A stretch of DNA of 22,721 nt from Oligoflexales bacterium. Its GTDB lineage: Bacteria > Bdellovibrionota > Oligoflexia > Oligoflexales > Oligoflexaceae. The notes beneath the pieces were generated by a model that saw only the letters and a program-made list of their open reading frames with translations, did no database searches and was not told where the DNA came from. Location of the stretch: positions 1 through 22,721 of the forward strand of contig JADFZC010000006.1 in the NCBI GenBank assembly GCA_015232735.1, written 5' to 3'. Position 1 is the first letter of the stretch, and each line of letters opens with the position of its first letter. This document shows, in pieces, positions 22,318 to 22,721 of this stretch. The translations under genes were made by a program, and so were the position numbers.

Positions 22318-22581
22318 TATTTTCTCCATATTCCCAAATTGATGTCCAACGGTCGAAATTTTGTTTTCCAAAATGATTAACAATCAGCCGCTTATGAATT
22401 TTGCACCACGGACCGATCATATGCGGATTTCCGAGGGACTCCTCATGGGCATGAAGAACAATGCACTTCATGCTGCCGGAAAGAAATCAAAAGTTGAAAT
22501 TTTCTTTCGTAAAAAGCCCTTAAAGAGTACCCATTCTAGAGTACATCTTTTGAAGGCTAAATATCAACTTGTTGATTTGTA
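22318..22581. other. 264-base gap between ssb and the aldehyde-dehydrogenase-fold gene
   Basis: I see no convincing gene here. AGAGTAC occurs twice as a direct repeat (22524-22530, 22538-22544), and ATCAAC/GTTGAT (22563-22576) form a small dyad just after the ssb stop. Neither is followed by a T run on the - strand. A promoter for the aldehyde-dehydrogenase-fold gene is expected here but I cannot point to a good one. Confidence 0.4.
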
Positions 22582-22721
22582 TTAGAAAGGGATATCGTCA
22601 AGGCTTGGAGTTGAAGGCGCACCGAAGTGAGACATTTGTACAGGCTGATCGGGCTGTGGAGTAAAGCTTTCCATGCTGTACGAATTTCTTGCCATCATCC
22701 CATTATTCTGGGATGGCTGTT
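22582..22721 (-). CDS. ssb: Single-stranded DNA-binding protein, C-terminal part (cut by window edge)
   Basis: Only the last 45 codons are in the window; the OB-fold domain lies beyond base 22721. The visible part is a Gln/Asn/Pro/Ser-rich disordered tail (QPSQNNGMMARNSYSM, then TPQPDQPVQMSHFGAPS). It closes with the acidic tip SLDDIPF before TAA at 22584-22582. The DDIPF end is the conserved peptide by which bacterial SSB recruits replication and repair partners such as RecO, PriA and Exo I. Nothing unusual is visible in the part shown. Confidence 0.92.
   Translation of the reverse strand, partial: QPSQNNGMMARNSYSMESFTPQPDQPVQMSHFGAPSTPSLDDIPF

Noticed and set aside
22361..22585. A 74-codon + strand open frame in the ssb/aldehyde-dehydrogenase gap
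   Set aside because: It has no ribosome binding site, overlaps both the ssb stop and the open 5' part of the neighbouring - strand frame, and the protein resembles nothing I know. It is most likely chance.
1..22721. Search for CRISPR arrays, tRNA or rRNA genes, transposases, integrases and toxin-antitoxin pairs
   Set aside because: No regularly spaced repeats, cloverleaf-like sequences or matching protein signatures were seen by eye. The only mobile-element-like sequence is the 121-bp inverted-repeat element.

Overview
The window reads as ordinary chromosomal DNA of a Gram-negative (diderm) bacterium. Evidence for two membranes: a full-length YidC with a large periplasmic domain, a lipoprotein with a classical lipobox, and a predicted outer-membrane beta-barrel ending in Phe. 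A DksA-family regulator, the HEAT-repeat protein and the barrel resemble proteins of delta-proteobacterial-grade lineages (Desulfobacterota, Myxococcota, Bdellovibrionota and similar). This placement is inference; the sequence does not settle the phylum. Base composition looks mid-40s % G+C by eye. I see no CRISPR array, tRNA, rRNA, transposase, integrase or phage gene.

Layout, left to right. (1) 1-4150, + strand: hairpin, comF-like phosphoribosyltransferase overlapping mutS, then a dksA-family gene ending in a strong bidirectional terminator. (2) 4146-9050, - strand: glmU-like uridylyltransferase, pcrA/uvrD helicase, ftsB/divIC-like division protein and a TPR-like lipoprotein. (3) 9200-10103, + strand: a HEAT-repeat protein with its own promoter and a possible short leader ORF. 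(4) 10105-12920, - strand: a likely operon of a Cys-rich secreted protein of unknown function, alanine racemase and a VOC/glyoxalase-fold protein, behind a near-consensus promoter. (5) 13011-18005, + strand: the conserved cluster rpmH-rnpA-yidD-yidC-jag-mnmE (ribosomal protein L34, RNase P protein, membrane insertion, RNA-binding Jag/KhpB, tRNA modification). Neither dnaA nor an obvious oriC is present. (6) 18015-22721, - strand: the C-terminal end of ssb, a divergent aldehyde-dehydrogenase-fold protein, a phosphohexomutase and the outer-membrane barrel.

Cell-envelope and division functions dominate regions 2, 4 and 5 (UDP-GlcNAc supply, FtsB-like protein, D-alanine supply, YidC). Replication and repair are represented by mutS, pcrA/uvrD and ssb.

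No wholly new multi-gene system is obvious. The items most worth a second look are: an aldehyde-dehydrogenase-fold protein that keeps its cysteine but lacks several other catalytic and cofactor residues; a canonical intrinsic terminator lying inside the annotated 5' end of mnmE, with a possible AUU start just after it; a 121-bp terminal-inverted-repeat element inserted between rnpA and yidD; a Jag protein whose KH domain lacks the GxxG loop; the Cys-rich secreted protein ahead of alr; and a phased set of TGGTWA repeats ahead of ftsB.
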